NCBI GenBank assembly: GCA_035259145.1
Contig: DATFWQ010000181.1
Coordinates: forward strand, 1 to 13,874
Length of the DNA: 13,874 nt
Source of the DNA: CF-161 sp035259145
GTDB lineage: Bacteria > Chloroflexota > Dormibacteria > Dormibacterales > Dormibacteraceae
Reading direction: 5' to 3'
Shown here: one piece after another, positions 1-6,868 of the stretch
Position numbering within the stretch: position 1 is the first letter of the stretch
Layout: each line of letters begins with the position of its first letter
The notes under the pieces: model-generated
What the model saw: only the letters and a program-made list of their open reading frames with translations
Databases searched by the model: none
Told to the model about the DNA's origin: nothing
Made by a program: the position numbers and the translations under genes

Positions 1-1294
1 GCGTCTTGAGCACGTCCTCGGTTTCGGCCGAGAGCGGGCCTCCGGCGCGGAGCTCGCTCAGCGCCCGCTCGTGCACCCGGCTGTGCTGCCGGATCTCCAG
101 CTCGGCCAGGTGGAAGCCGAACGTTTGCACCAACCAGATGACCCGCTGCAACTCCCCATACGCGAGCGGTGCCGCGCCTGCGCCTGCCAGGGATCGTTGG
201 GCCGTGTGCAGGTCATCCAGGAGCTCGCCCGGGCACGCGTAGGCTCCGGCGGGCTCCTCCCGCCGAGTGGCCCCGAGGCGCTCCGCGATGTAGAGCAGGA
301 ACTCTCGGTGCGGCTCGCCGGCAGAGCGAGCGGCGATCTCGGCCAGGCGCTCGTTTGGAACGGCCGCAGCCAGGGCCAACCGGCGCGCGAGGTCCGCGCT
401 GGGCGGGGTGGTCTCATGGTCTACGGTCAGCATCCGGCCGGCTCGGGCGACCGCCGCCTCTAGCGCGCTCAGCACCTGCTCGAACTGGATGCGCATCGTG
501 AGAGCCGTGACCTCTGCTGTGACGAACGGGTTGCCGTCCCGGTCGCCACCCACCCAGGTACCGAAGCGAAGAAACGCAGGGGCGAGCGGGGGCCGGCGTC
601 CGGCGTCATCGGGCCCCAGGACGTTGTCCAGCTCCCGATAGATCTCGGGCACAACCTCCAGGAGGGTGCCGTCGAAGACGGCCAGCGCGGCGCGGACCTC
701 TTCCAGAGGCTGCACCTGTGTGCTGCGAAGCTGAGCGGTGCGCCATAACACGTCGATCTCCTCGACAAGCCGGCGGCGGACCTCACGCTCCTCGCCGGGC
801 GTCCGGCGGGGGTCGTCGAGGCGTTCCAACTGCTCGCCGATCCTGCGGATGGCTGTCACGACGGCGCGCCGTCGAGCCTCAGTAGGATGAGCCGTCAACA
901 CCGGGTGCAGCTGCAAGCCAGCCAGCAGAGCTCGGAGCTGCTCGTCGCCCTGATCCTCGCGGAGGGCGCTGACCGCCGCAGCAAGCGAGTCGCTGAGCGG
1001 CACCGGCCCTCGGTCCCGCTCTCGCAGCGTGCGTGCGCGCTGGTGTTCCTCGGCGAGGTTGGCCAGATGGAAGTAGCAGGTGAAGGCTCGCGCTACCTCT
1101 TCGGCTCGCCCCACTGGCCAGGCCGAGACGATCCTGACCGCCTCACGGTCGTGTTCGGCACTCTCGCGGGCGGCGATGACGGCACGGCGCAGACGCTCGA
1201 CGTCGGCCAGCAAGTCCCCCCCGCCGCTCTCGACGATCACCTGACCCAGCACCTCTCCGAGCAGCCGTACATCCCGCCGCATCGGCTCCGGCAT
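1..1294 (-). CDS. ppc: Phosphoenolpyruvate carboxylase, N-terminal 431 residues (3' end beyond window)
   Basis: This enzyme carboxylates phosphoenolpyruvate with bicarbonate to oxaloacetate, the anaplerotic feed of the TCA cycle, in the cytoplasm. Read leftward, the open frame starts RRDVRLLGEVLGQVI. It carries the catalytic-histidine motif LTAHPTEARRR with His at residue 136 (E. coli His138), an LWRT motif, the glycine-rich FGTWVGGDRDGNPFVTAEVT stretch near residues 244-263, and a QTFGFHLAELEIRQHS block. These are PEP carboxylase signatures in the right order and spacing. About 431 of the usual ~900 residues are visible, and the frame is still open at base 1. I chose the ATG at 1294 because it puts the histidine at the family's usual number. 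A GTG at 1336 is in frame but has no ribosome-binding site. It is divergent from the response regulator at 1639. Family assignment is secure; the exact start is not. Confidence 0.93.
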   Translation of the reverse strand, partial: MPEPMRRDVRLLGEVLGQVIVESGGGDLLADVERLRRAVIAARESAEHDREAVRIVSAWPVGRAEEVARAFTCYFHLANLAEEHQRARTLRERDRGPVPLSDSLAAAVSALREDQGDEQLRALLAGLQLHPVLTAHPTEARRRAVVTAIRRIGEQLERLDDPRRTPGEEREVRRRLVEEIDVLWRTAQLRSTQVQPLEEVRAALAVFDGTLLEVVPEIYRELDNVLGPDDAGRRPPLAPAFLRFGTWVGGDRDGNPFVTAEVTALTMRIQFEQVLSALEAAVARAGRMLTVDHETTPPSADLARRLALAAAVPNERLAEIAARSAGEPHREFLLYIAERLGATRREEPAGAYACPGELLDDLHTAQRSLAGAGAAPLAYGELQRVIWLVQTFGFHLAELEIRQHSRVHERALSELRAGGPLSAETEDVLKT

Positions 1295-1638
1295 CTCTAA
1301 CCGGGCGCTCTCGCGAGTGTCGGACGACCGTGCCACCGCTCGATCGTAGCCGGGCCCAGCATGGCCAGGCCGGCGCGACGCGTGCTTCGGCAGGAGCCCC
1401 CGCCGCCGGGCTACAGACATCGGCAGACCAACCTGCTTGGGCTCAGTCCGACCGGCAAGGCGGCCTGCCTGCTCCGTGAATGACATCGATTGATGCTGAA
1501 CTAGTGATAGTCAGACCCTGGCGAATGCAGGCAATGCCTGGGCTCGGTAGCCTAGTAGTCGTACTTACGGACTCATTGACACAGGTAACCGGCTAAGCAA
1601 TTTGTGCACGCCTCAGCCCGGCCCCAGGAGGCTCCGCG
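1295..1638. other. Divergent intergenic region between ppc and the response regulator
   Basis: About 344 bases lie between two divergent starts and hold no convincing gene. The half nearer the regulator is less GC-rich than the coding DNA. A perfect TTGACA hexamer at 1576-1581 points toward the regulator, but I see no good -10 box 16-18 bases downstream. A 13-base inverted repeat sits at 1528-1540 and is listed separately. No convincing promoter for ppc was found. Confidence 0.5.
1528..1540. promoter_or_regulatory. Perfect 13-bp inverted repeat, possible operator
   Basis: CAGGCA-A-TGCCTG reads the same on both strands around a single central base. It sits in the divergent gap, about 234 bases from the ppc start and 99 bases from the regulator start. 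The symmetry suits a dimeric DNA-binding protein. A palindrome of this size can also arise by chance in GC-rich DNA, and nothing in the sequence identifies a binding partner. Confidence 0.3.
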
Positions 1639-2361
1639 GTGTCAGACCGCCATGAGATCATCGATCAGCGCGACATGGCCGGCAGCGGTCGCTGCCATGC
1701 GCTCCTGATCGAAGCTGATGAAGCCTATCGAGTAACGATCGCGGCCTGCGTACGTCTCGCGGGCTGCCGGGTGGAGCAGGTCGCCAATCCTGCCGCGGCG
1801 TATCGCGAGCTCGCGCGCAGGAGCTTCGATCTCGTCGTGTGGGGTGTCGCTCAGGGCGCCGACAGCCGGTGCGACGTCATCTCAGAACTTCGGCTGCGAA
1901 CCGAGGCCCCGCTGGTCATGGTAGACGACGCGTTCGAGATGGCTCAGCTGGACCTGGAGTCGGGGGCCGACCAGTGGCTGCCCAAGCCGTTCATCCCGGG
2001 CGCTCTGGTCGGCTGCGTGCGGGCCGCGCTGAGGAAGTCCTCATCATCGATCCTGCAGGTGGCCTCACGCGTGGAGATCCGGGGCATGGTGCTCGACGGC
2101 AAGACGCGCAAGCTGACGTTCAACGGCTTCGAAGTCGGTTTCACACGCCAGGAATGGGAGCTGCTCTCAATCCTGGTCAGCTATCCGGATCGCTTCCTGG
2201 GAGCTCGAGAGATCGTGCGGCTGGGCTGGCGGGCCGGCCAGCACGGACCTGAGCAGTTACGGACCTACGTCCGGCGGCTGCGCCTCAAGGTGGAGCCGTT
2301 GAACCTGCCGTGCCACCTACTGAGTCAGCACGGACAGGGGTACTGCCTGACCTTCGACTGA
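1639..2361 (+). CDS. OmpR/PhoB-type response regulator with degenerate receiver domain
   Basis: The protein has 240 residues, with a receiver-like domain at about 20-132 and a winged-helix DNA-binding domain at about 144-238. The latter shows FTRQEWELLSILV, then RTYVRRLRLKVE, then GQGYCL, the standard Trans_reg_C pattern. The receiver is abnormal. In the usual DLxxxD position the sequence is FDLVVWGV, so the phospho-acceptor Asp is Gly69. One of the two N-terminal acidic residues is Ala (IEADE, 24-28). The Thr/Ser switch position is Asp96. The conserved lysine is kept in LPKPF (K116). It is therefore probably a phosphorylation-independent transcription factor, as in known atypical regulators. 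The start is GTG at 1639, supported by CAGGAGG at 1625-1631 with 7-8 bases of spacing. No histidine kinase gene is adjacent. It is divergent from ppc, and its targets are unknown. Confidence 0.88.
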   Translation: MSDRHEIIDQRDMAGSGRCHALLIEADEAYRVTIAACVRLAGCRVEQVANPAAAYRELARRSFDLVVWGVAQGADSRCDVISELRLRTEAPLVMVDDAFEMAQLDLESGADQWLPKPFIPGALVGCVRAALRKSSSSILQVASRVEIRGMVLDGKTRKLTFNGFEVGFTRQEWELLSILVSYPDRFLGAREIVRLGWRAGQHGPEQLRTYVRRLRLKVEPLNLPCHLLSQHGQGYCLTFD

Positions 2362-2479
2362 GCGGCAGCCTGCGCGGACGGATTGGACCAATTCCCGGCC
2401 GTGGGCGCTCTCCAAGCCCTCTGATAGGGCCATTCCCCAGCACATCGTTCACTTGCGGGACGGCGGCGTTGCCTCGGCC

Positions 2480-2509
2480 TTGACAACACCGGTCATCACA
2501 TTCTATCCA
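2480..2509 (+). promoter_or_regulatory. Candidate sigma-70-type promoter for the peroxiredoxin-glutaredoxin pair
   Basis: A perfect TTGACA -35 at 2480-2485 is followed after 18 bases by TATCCA at 2504-2509, a weak -10. Transcription from here would leave a leader of about 300 bases before the peroxiredoxin start. The -35 match is exact, but the -10 match and the long leader leave this tentative. Confidence 0.28.
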
Positions 2510-2562
2510 CAGAGTGGGGAGATTTTACGGAAGTACCAGGCGCATTTCTACTGACTGCTTAC

Positions 2563-2578
2563 TGAGATAATGAGATAA
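2563..2578. repeat. Exact tandem 8-bp repeat TGAGATAA x2
   Basis: TGAGATAA at 2563-2570 is repeated immediately at 2571-2578, in an AT-rich patch about 245 bases upstream of the peroxiredoxin start. It could be a pair of activator or repressor half-sites arranged head to tail, or a simple slippage duplication. The internal GATAAT also resembles a -10 box, without a good -35. Confidence 0.6.
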
Positions 2579-2825
2579 ACTCACGATATCCTGATTCTGA
2601 CGCCGGCTGACCGCCAGCATTCCGTTCTTGCGAGAGGTCACTGGGTCGACCGCACATGTTCCGCGTGACGAAACCGCGGAGGGGCAGCCGAGTAGGTGCA
2701 CAGATGGGTGATGCAGCGAAGGCAGCCCCGCGGACAGATCACTCGCCTGGACGCAAGCCCGGGTCCGCGACATGCCCGATTGAGCATGGCAAAAGACATC
2801 ACTTCCACTGTCGGAGGTCATGACG

Positions 2826-3566
2826 ATGGAGGGCAAACCATACTCGCGAAGACTGCAAGACCTGGAGGACCGTTTCGAACAGCTCGACCCCCTTATCCCG
2901 GAGGGGCACGAGAAGGAGGCGATCTCGGTCCTGCACGGCATTGTCCAGGAGCTCTTGCGGAGTCTGCACAGAGGTGGCGGTGCCCCCTCGACCGACGGAC
3001 CGACCCTGGCCGACATCGCCGAGCTTCACCGAAGGGCGCCTCCCATGGAGGGGGAGTCGCACTCGACTCCACTGTCAGTGGGTGCCCGCGCGCCTGATCT
3101 CAGCCTGCAGGACGGGAACGGGCGCCTGGTCTCGCTGCATGACTTCCGCGGGCGCCCCGTGATCCTTGTCTTCTACCCTCTCGACTGGAGCCCGTCATGC
3201 AGCGACCAGCTGAGTCTCTACCAGGCTGAGAGTGGCGAGTTCGACAAGTACGCCGTCCAGCTGCTGGGAGTCTCAGTTGACAGCATCTACAGCCACGGGG
3301 CCTGGGCGGCGGTTCGCGGTCTGACCTTCCCGCTGCTCGCAGACTTCGAGCCCAAAGGAGAGGTGGCGAGGCGTTACCAGGTTTGGCGGCCCAAGGAAGG
3401 CTTCTGCGAGCGCGCGCTCTACGTAGTCGACAAGGACGGGATGATCCGGTACTCGTACGTATCGCCGAAGCTGGACCAGGTGCCGGACATCTACGAGCTC
3501 TATCGCGTGCTCGATTCTCTCCAAGCTCCGGTGCACGGAGCTCCCGAGGTGGCTGGGAGGAAATGA
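2826..3566 (+). CDS. Peroxiredoxin (AhpC/TSA fold) with ~80-residue N-terminal extension
   Basis: This is a thiol peroxidase expected to reduce H2O2 or organic peroxides in the cytoplasm. The thioredoxin-fold core starts near residue 82 (VGARAPDLSLQDGNG). The peroxidatic motif is YPLDWSPSCSDQ, the PxxxSxxC form of PxxxTxxC, with Cys125. The conserved Arg lies in the CERALYVVDKDG block. Cys194 in that block is the only other cysteine, so it is a possible resolving cysteine; otherwise the enzyme is 1-Cys. Residues 1-80 are an additional, mostly helical, charged segment (RRLQDLEDRFEQLDPLIPEG, then IVQELLRSLH) that ordinary 150-180 residue peroxiredoxins lack. ATG 2826 has GGAGG at 2813-2817 with 8-base spacing. 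ATG 2820, six bases earlier, would have only 2. The stop overlaps the next gene's ATG by 4 bases, so the two are translationally coupled. No signal peptide is seen. Confidence 0.9.
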   Translation: MEGKPYSRRLQDLEDRFEQLDPLIPEGHEKEAISVLHGIVQELLRSLHRGGGAPSTDGPTLADIAELHRRAPPMEGESHSTPLSVGARAPDLSLQDGNGRLVSLHDFRGRPVILVFYPLDWSPSCSDQLSLYQAESGEFDKYAVQLLGVSVDSIYSHGAWAAVRGLTFPLLADFEPKGEVARRYQVWRPKEGFCERALYVVDKDGMIRYSYVSPKLDQVPDIYELYRVLDSLQAPVHGAPEVAGRK

Positions 3567-3877
3567 ACGCTACACCGATTCCCGAGACCGGTCCCCACGC
3601 TCCCTATGGCGGCCGTCCCGTCCCGGCCATCGCCCCGGTCGTCGTCTATGGAACCGGCTGGTGCGCGGCGACGCAGGGAGTCCGGCGCCACCTCGATCGC
3701 CGTGGGGTGCAGTGCCACTACGTGGACATCGAGAAAGACCCGGCAGCAGCTGCGCGGCTAAGGTGGATGACGGGCGGCTCGCTGAGCCACCCGACGGTCA
3801 GCGTCGCGGGCGAAGTGCTGGTCGAACCGAGCCTGTACGAGGTTGACTGGGCGCTAAGCCGCGCAGGCATGATGTGA
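3563..3877 (+). CDS. Glutaredoxin-like protein with CxxT active site
   Basis: This 104-residue thioredoxin-fold protein begins its core at about residue 24 (IAPVVVYGTGWCAAT). Cys34 is the N-terminal active-site cysteine, and the fourth position of the usual CxxC is Thr37, giving a monothiol-like CAAT site. Next come the helix GVRRHLDRRGV, the strand HYVDIEKDP, the GG turn at 71-72 and the cis-proline region HPTV (Pro77), all expected of the mycoredoxin/NrdH/glutaredoxin group. LVEPS near the end is typical of actinobacterial and Chloroflexota glutaredoxin-like proteins. The ATG overlaps the peroxiredoxin stop (ATGA). The GGGAGG just upstream is only 2 bases away, so initiation probably relies on coupling. 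Being in an operon with the peroxiredoxin suggests it recycles that enzyme or resolves mixed disulphides. This is inference from context. A redox-inactive or regulatory role is possible with one active-site thiol. Confidence 0.87.
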   Translation: MNATPIPETGPHAPYGGRPVPAIAPVVVYGTGWCAATQGVRRHLDRRGVQCHYVDIEKDPAAAARLRWMTGGSLSHPTVSVAGEVLVEPSLYEVDWALSRAGMM

Positions 3878-3961
3878 GCGAATCTGGATGCCTTCCGGAG
3901 GAGACTTTCACTCTGGCCGGGCTCATCGGGCCGGCAATCGCCGCGGCGTGGATCGGCTCAG

Positions 3962-6343
3962 CTACGCCCGACGTGCGGCCACGTCCTGCTCCTCAGCCCG
4001 CTCACTCGCTGCCCGCTGAGAGCTGACGTCACCGGGCTTGTAGCCGACGAGCGCGGTCTCGAGAACCTGGTCCATGTGGTCCACGAAGCGCCACTCGAGT
4101 GCGCGTCGAGTCTCCTCTGGCACATCCCGGCAGTCACGCTGATTCCGGCTGGGCAGGATCACTCCACTCACCCCGGCGCGATGGGCGGCAAGCACCTTCT
4201 CCTTGATCCCGCCCACGGGCAGGACGAGCCCGCGCAGCGTGACCTCTCCGGTCATGGCCCAGCGGCGATCCACCGGCCTTCCAGTCGCTGCGGACACCAG
4301 CGCGGTCGCCAGCGTGACGCCTGCCGATGGGCCGTCTTTCGGCACAGCCCCAGCCGGCACGTGGATGTGGATGTCGTGCCGGGCGAAGAAATCAGCCGCG
4401 AGTCCGAGCTGCTCGGCGCGACTTCGGGTGTACGTGATGGCCGCCCTGGCTGATTCCTGCATCACCTCTCCGAGATGGCCCGTCAGCGTGAGCCGACCGG
4501 TCCCGGGGACGACGCTGGCCTCGACCGTGAGGACGTCCCCACCTACCACGGTCCAGGCCAGGCCGGTGGCCGCTCCCACCGACTGCTCCTCCTCGATCAG
4601 GGCATCCTCGTAGCGGCGCGGGCCCAGCCAGTCCTCGAGCGCCACCTCGGTAGCCACCACGGGCTCCGACTCGCCCGACACTCGCCGGCGCGCGACCTTG
4701 CGGCAAATTGCCGCGAGCTCACGTTCCAGCTGGCGGACACCGGCCTCCCTGGTCCAACCACGGATCAAACGCAGCACCGTCTGGTCGTCGATGACGAGGC
4801 CGTCTGGGGGTATGCCGTGCTCCTCCAGTTGTCGCGGCAGCAGGTGCCGCCTTGCGATGGCGACCTTCTCCCGGTCGGTGTAGCCAGGGAGCTCGATCAC
4901 CTCCATCCGGTCAACGAGCGGGGCAGGGATGGGATCCAGGAAGTTCGCGGTACAGATAAAGAGGACGCGGGAGAGGTCGTACGGGACGTCCAGGTAGTGA
5001 TCCACAAACGAGTGGTTCTGTGCCGGGTCGAGAACCTCCAGCAAGGCGGCTGCGGGATCTCCCTGGAAGCCCACCGCCAGCTTGTCAAGCTCGTCGAGCA
5101 TGAACACGGGGTTGCGGGCACCGGCCCGGCGTATCCCCTGGATGATCCGGCCGGGCAGCGCCCCCACGTAGGTACGCCGATGGCCACGGATGTCAGCCTC
5201 ATCGCGGACTCCGCCGAGAGATGCCCGCACGAAAGGCCTGCCCAGTGCCCGCGCGACGGACTGACCGAGCGACGTCTTGCCGACGCCGGGCGGTCCGACC
5301 AGACACAGGATCAGCCCGCGGCCGGCGCCGCGGAGCTTGGTGACCGCGAGATAGTCGATGATGCGATCCTTCACCCTCTCGAGCCCGTAGTGGTCGTCAT
5401 CGAGTACCTGCCGCGCCTTATCGAGGTCCACAGAGTCCGGCGGGGGGTCCGCCCAGGGCAGACCGAGTATCCAGTCGAGGCGAGTCCGGATCACGGCATA
5501 CTCGGGAGAGGCGGGGTTGATGCTCTCCAGCCGTGAGAGCTCCCGGGTGACCTCGCCCTTCACCTGGTCTGGGAGGCCCCTGGCGTCGATCTGGGCTCGC
5601 AGGTCGGCGACCTCACCCTGCTGAGCATCCAGCTCGCCCAGCTCCTTACGGATTGCCCTGAGCTGCTCTCGAAGGATGTACTCCCGCTGCTGCTGGCCCG
5701 CCCTCTCGCCGGCCTGTCGCTGGATCTGCGCCGATACTTCGAGGTATCGGCGCTTCTCCTCAGACAGCTGCAGGGCGAGCTCCAGTCGTGGAATGGGCTC
5801 GATCTCGCCGAGGATCCGCTGCCTGTCCTCGGGGGCCAGGTCGATCGCGGCCGCTACGATGTCGGCCAGCTCCCCCGCGTCCTGGGCGTTGGCCGCCAGC
5901 AGCAGCGCCTCCTGGGGAATCGTCGCCGACAGCGAAGCGACCGCGGTGAGGCTGTTGAGGACGGCCTCACGCAGCGGGTTGCCGGCAACCGCCACCTGGG
6001 GCGCCGTGAGGGGCTGGAGCCTGAGTCTGGGCACCGGGTCCCGAGCGATCACGCTCACCTTGCGCACGCGGGCAACGCCCTGGAGGAGCACCTGCACCTG
6101 GCCTGCCGGCTGTCGTACCAGCCGGAGGATGCGGGCGGCGACGCCCACCTCGGCAATCTGGTCGAAGTCATCCGCCTGACGCGACCAGAAGAGCGCCAGC
6201 TGCAGGTTCTGGGGTGCGGCGGCTTCGATGGCGGAGATCTCGGTGGGGCTCTCGGCGAGCAGCGGGGCGACCAGTCCCGGGAAGACCACCACCGTCGGGA
6301 GCGCCAGCGCCGGCAGGATCGGCTCGTCGGGGGAGCTCGCCAT
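3962..6343 (-). CDS. lon: ATP-dependent Lon protease
   Basis: Lon is the cytoplasmic AAA+ serine protease that degrades misfolded and selected regulatory proteins. This 793-residue protein has the full architecture. The N-terminal substrate-binding domain begins LPTVVVFPGLVAPLL. A helical, charged linker lies near 200-260. Walker A GPPGVGKT is at 350-357, Walker B VFMLDELD at 413-420, and sensor-1 Asn is in TANFLD. The protease domain carries PKDGPSAG with nucleophile Ser673 and GGIKEK with Lys716. The 43-residue Ser-Lys spacing matches the E. coli S679/K722 dyad. Length is normal for LonA. The ATG at 6343 is one base after the hsp20 stop, so Lon is made from the hsp20 message with likely coupled translation. 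The C-terminal tail after about 765 is charged and variable. It converges on the glutaredoxin-like gene with an 84-base gap. Confidence 0.97.
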   Translation of the reverse strand: MASSPDEPILPALALPTVVVFPGLVAPLLAESPTEISAIEAAAPQNLQLALFWSRQADDFDQIAEVGVAARILRLVRQPAGQVQVLLQGVARVRKVSVIARDPVPRLRLQPLTAPQVAVAGNPLREAVLNSLTAVASLSATIPQEALLLAANAQDAGELADIVAAAIDLAPEDRQRILGEIEPIPRLELALQLSEEKRRYLEVSAQIQRQAGERAGQQQREYILREQLRAIRKELGELDAQQGEVADLRAQIDARGLPDQVKGEVTRELSRLESINPASPEYAVIRTRLDWILGLPWADPPPDSVDLDKARQVLDDDHYGLERVKDRIIDYLAVTKLRGAGRGLILCLVGPPGVGKTSLGQSVARALGRPFVRASLGGVRDEADIRGHRRTYVGALPGRIIQGIRRAGARNPVFMLDELDKLAVGFQGDPAAALLEVLDPAQNHSFVDHYLDVPYDLSRVLFICTANFLDPIPAPLVDRMEVIELPGYTDREKVAIARRHLLPRQLEEHGIPPDGLVIDDQTVLRLIRGWTREAGVRQLERELAAICRKVARRRVSGESEPVVATEVALEDWLGPRRYEDALIEEEQSVGAATGLAWTVVGGDVLTVEASVVPGTGRLTLTGHLGEVMQESARAAITYTRSRAEQLGLAADFFARHDIHIHVPAGAVPKDGPSAGVTLATALVSAATGRPVDRRWAMTGEVTLRGLVLPVGGIKEKVLAAHRAGVSGVILPSRNQRDCRDVPEETRRALEWRFVDHMDQVLETALVGYKPGDVSSQRAASERAEEQDVAARRA

Positions 6344-6344
6344 C

Positions 6345-6752
6345 TCAGCGAACCCTTGTCACGGGGACCCGCAGCGAGCGCGGCGGCGTTTTCGGCACGT
6401 GAACCAGCAGCTGACCGTCGGCCATCTCCAGGCGGATGCCCGACGTCTCGCTGTTCGCCGGGAGCCGGACCCGTCGCATGAAACGGCCCCGCGGCGACTC
6501 GATCAGATGAGGCACGGCGTGCTCGGGATGCCCAACCATGCGCTCGCCGGAAATGGTCATGGTCTGGCCGAGCACCGTTATGTCGACGTCACCCGAGCGA
6601 ACTCCGGGCAGCGACAGGCTGAATACGAACTCCTGGGGCAGCTCGAACACGTCCAGGTCCGGCCGCCAGTCGACTTCGGGACCGCTTCGCTCCTCCTCGA
6701 AATACGCGCGTAGGAGCGGTGACCGTCCCCATACCAGCATTCCTACTTTCAA
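6345..6752 (-). CDS. Small heat-shock protein (Hsp20/alpha-crystallin family)
   Basis: This is a 135-residue ATP-independent holdase that keeps unfolding proteins soluble. The alpha-crystallin domain covers about 29-124. It shows PDLDVFELPQEFVFSLSLPG, then VDITVLGQTMTISGER, GRFMRRVRLP, and the closing ADGQLLVHVPK. The C-terminal VPV at 129-131 fits the I/V-x-I/V oligomerisation motif. The likely start is a TTG at 6752, because GAGGTG lies 6-7 bases upstream. An ATG four codons later (6740) has no room for a ribosome-binding site. The stop is one base before the lon ATG, pairing a holdase with a protease. The leader carries a GC hairpin and direct repeats (6750-6829) that could control it. No CIRCE or HAIR-type element is recognisable. 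Identification is firm; start choice is moderate. Confidence 0.93.
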   Translation of the reverse strand: MKVGMLVWGRSPLLRAYFEEERSGPEVDWRPDLDVFELPQEFVFSLSLPGVRSGDVDITVLGQTMTISGERMVGHPEHAVPHLIESPRGRFMRRVRLPANSETSGIRLEMADGQLLVHVPKTPPRSLRVPVTRVR

Positions 6753-6776
6753 TGGTGCACCTCACTCCAATGGTGC
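6750..6776. repeat. Direct repeat CAATGGTGC x2, 18-bp period, at the hsp20 start
   Basis: The nonamer CAATGGTGC occurs at 6750-6758 and 6768-6776. Seen from the hsp20 strand it is GCACCATTG, and the proximal copy contains the TTG start codon. The 18-base period places both copies in nearly the same helical phase, as expected of a regulator bound next to or over the start. It could also be a small duplication of the translation start region; the distal TTG is followed by GAG TGA and so opens no frame. Confidence 0.55.
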
Positions 6777-6786
6777 GCCAAACGGA

Positions 6787-6816
6787 GAAACTCTCCCCCA
6801 CGAGACTCTCCCCCGC
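6787..6816. repeat. 15-bp tandem repeat (2 copies, 13/15 identical) upstream of hsp20
   Basis: Two adjacent copies at 6787-6801 and 6802-6816 share the core ACTCTCCCCC and differ at 2 of 15 positions. The second copy supplies the left arm of the GC hairpin at 6808-6829. The location between the ArsR-like gene and hsp20, with no coding role, suggests an operator array or leader structure for the hsp20-lon operon. Confidence 0.55.
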
Positions 6817-6829
6817 GAAGTCGGGGGAG
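6808..6829 (-). promoter_or_regulatory. Strong GC hairpin in the hsp20 leader
   Basis: CTCCCCCG and CGGGGGAG form a perfect 8-bp stem around a 6-base loop. On the leftward transcript it lies about 40 bases after the ArsR-like stop and 56 bases before the hsp20 start. No T-run follows on the leftward strand, so it is not a classical intrinsic terminator. It may be an attenuator, an mRNA-stability element or an operator. It marks the boundary between the SRPBCC-ArsR pair and hsp20-lon. Confidence 0.45.
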
Positions 6830-6868
6830 GGGGGCGCGCGACAGCACCGCAAGGCCGCGGTCTGGTCG

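Larger units (their letters stand above)
2362..2819. other. Intergenic region upstream of the peroxiredoxin
   Basis: This 458-base gap lies between two rightward genes. The frames open across it have no ribosome-binding site and read like antisense or out-of-frame shadows. It is locally AT-richer around 2500-2590. It contains a candidate promoter (2480-2509) and an exact tandem 8-base repeat (2563-2578), listed separately. I see no T-run terminator hairpin after the regulator. Confidence 0.5.

Noticed and set aside
2525..3016. Minus-strand frame of 163 codons in the gap before the peroxiredoxin
   Set aside because: It is Ser/Cys/Arg-rich with irregular codon use, half of it is antisense to the peroxiredoxin N-terminus, and no family resemblance is visible.
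3878..3961. Possible bidirectional terminator between the glutaredoxin-like gene and lon
   Set aside because: The best stem is only GCCGG/CCGGC with a 10-base loop and no T-run, too weak to call.
4475..5536. Long plus-strand frame (353 codons) opposite lon
   Set aside because: It is the antisense shadow of the Lon AAA+ domain, whose catalytic motifs are intact on the minus strand.
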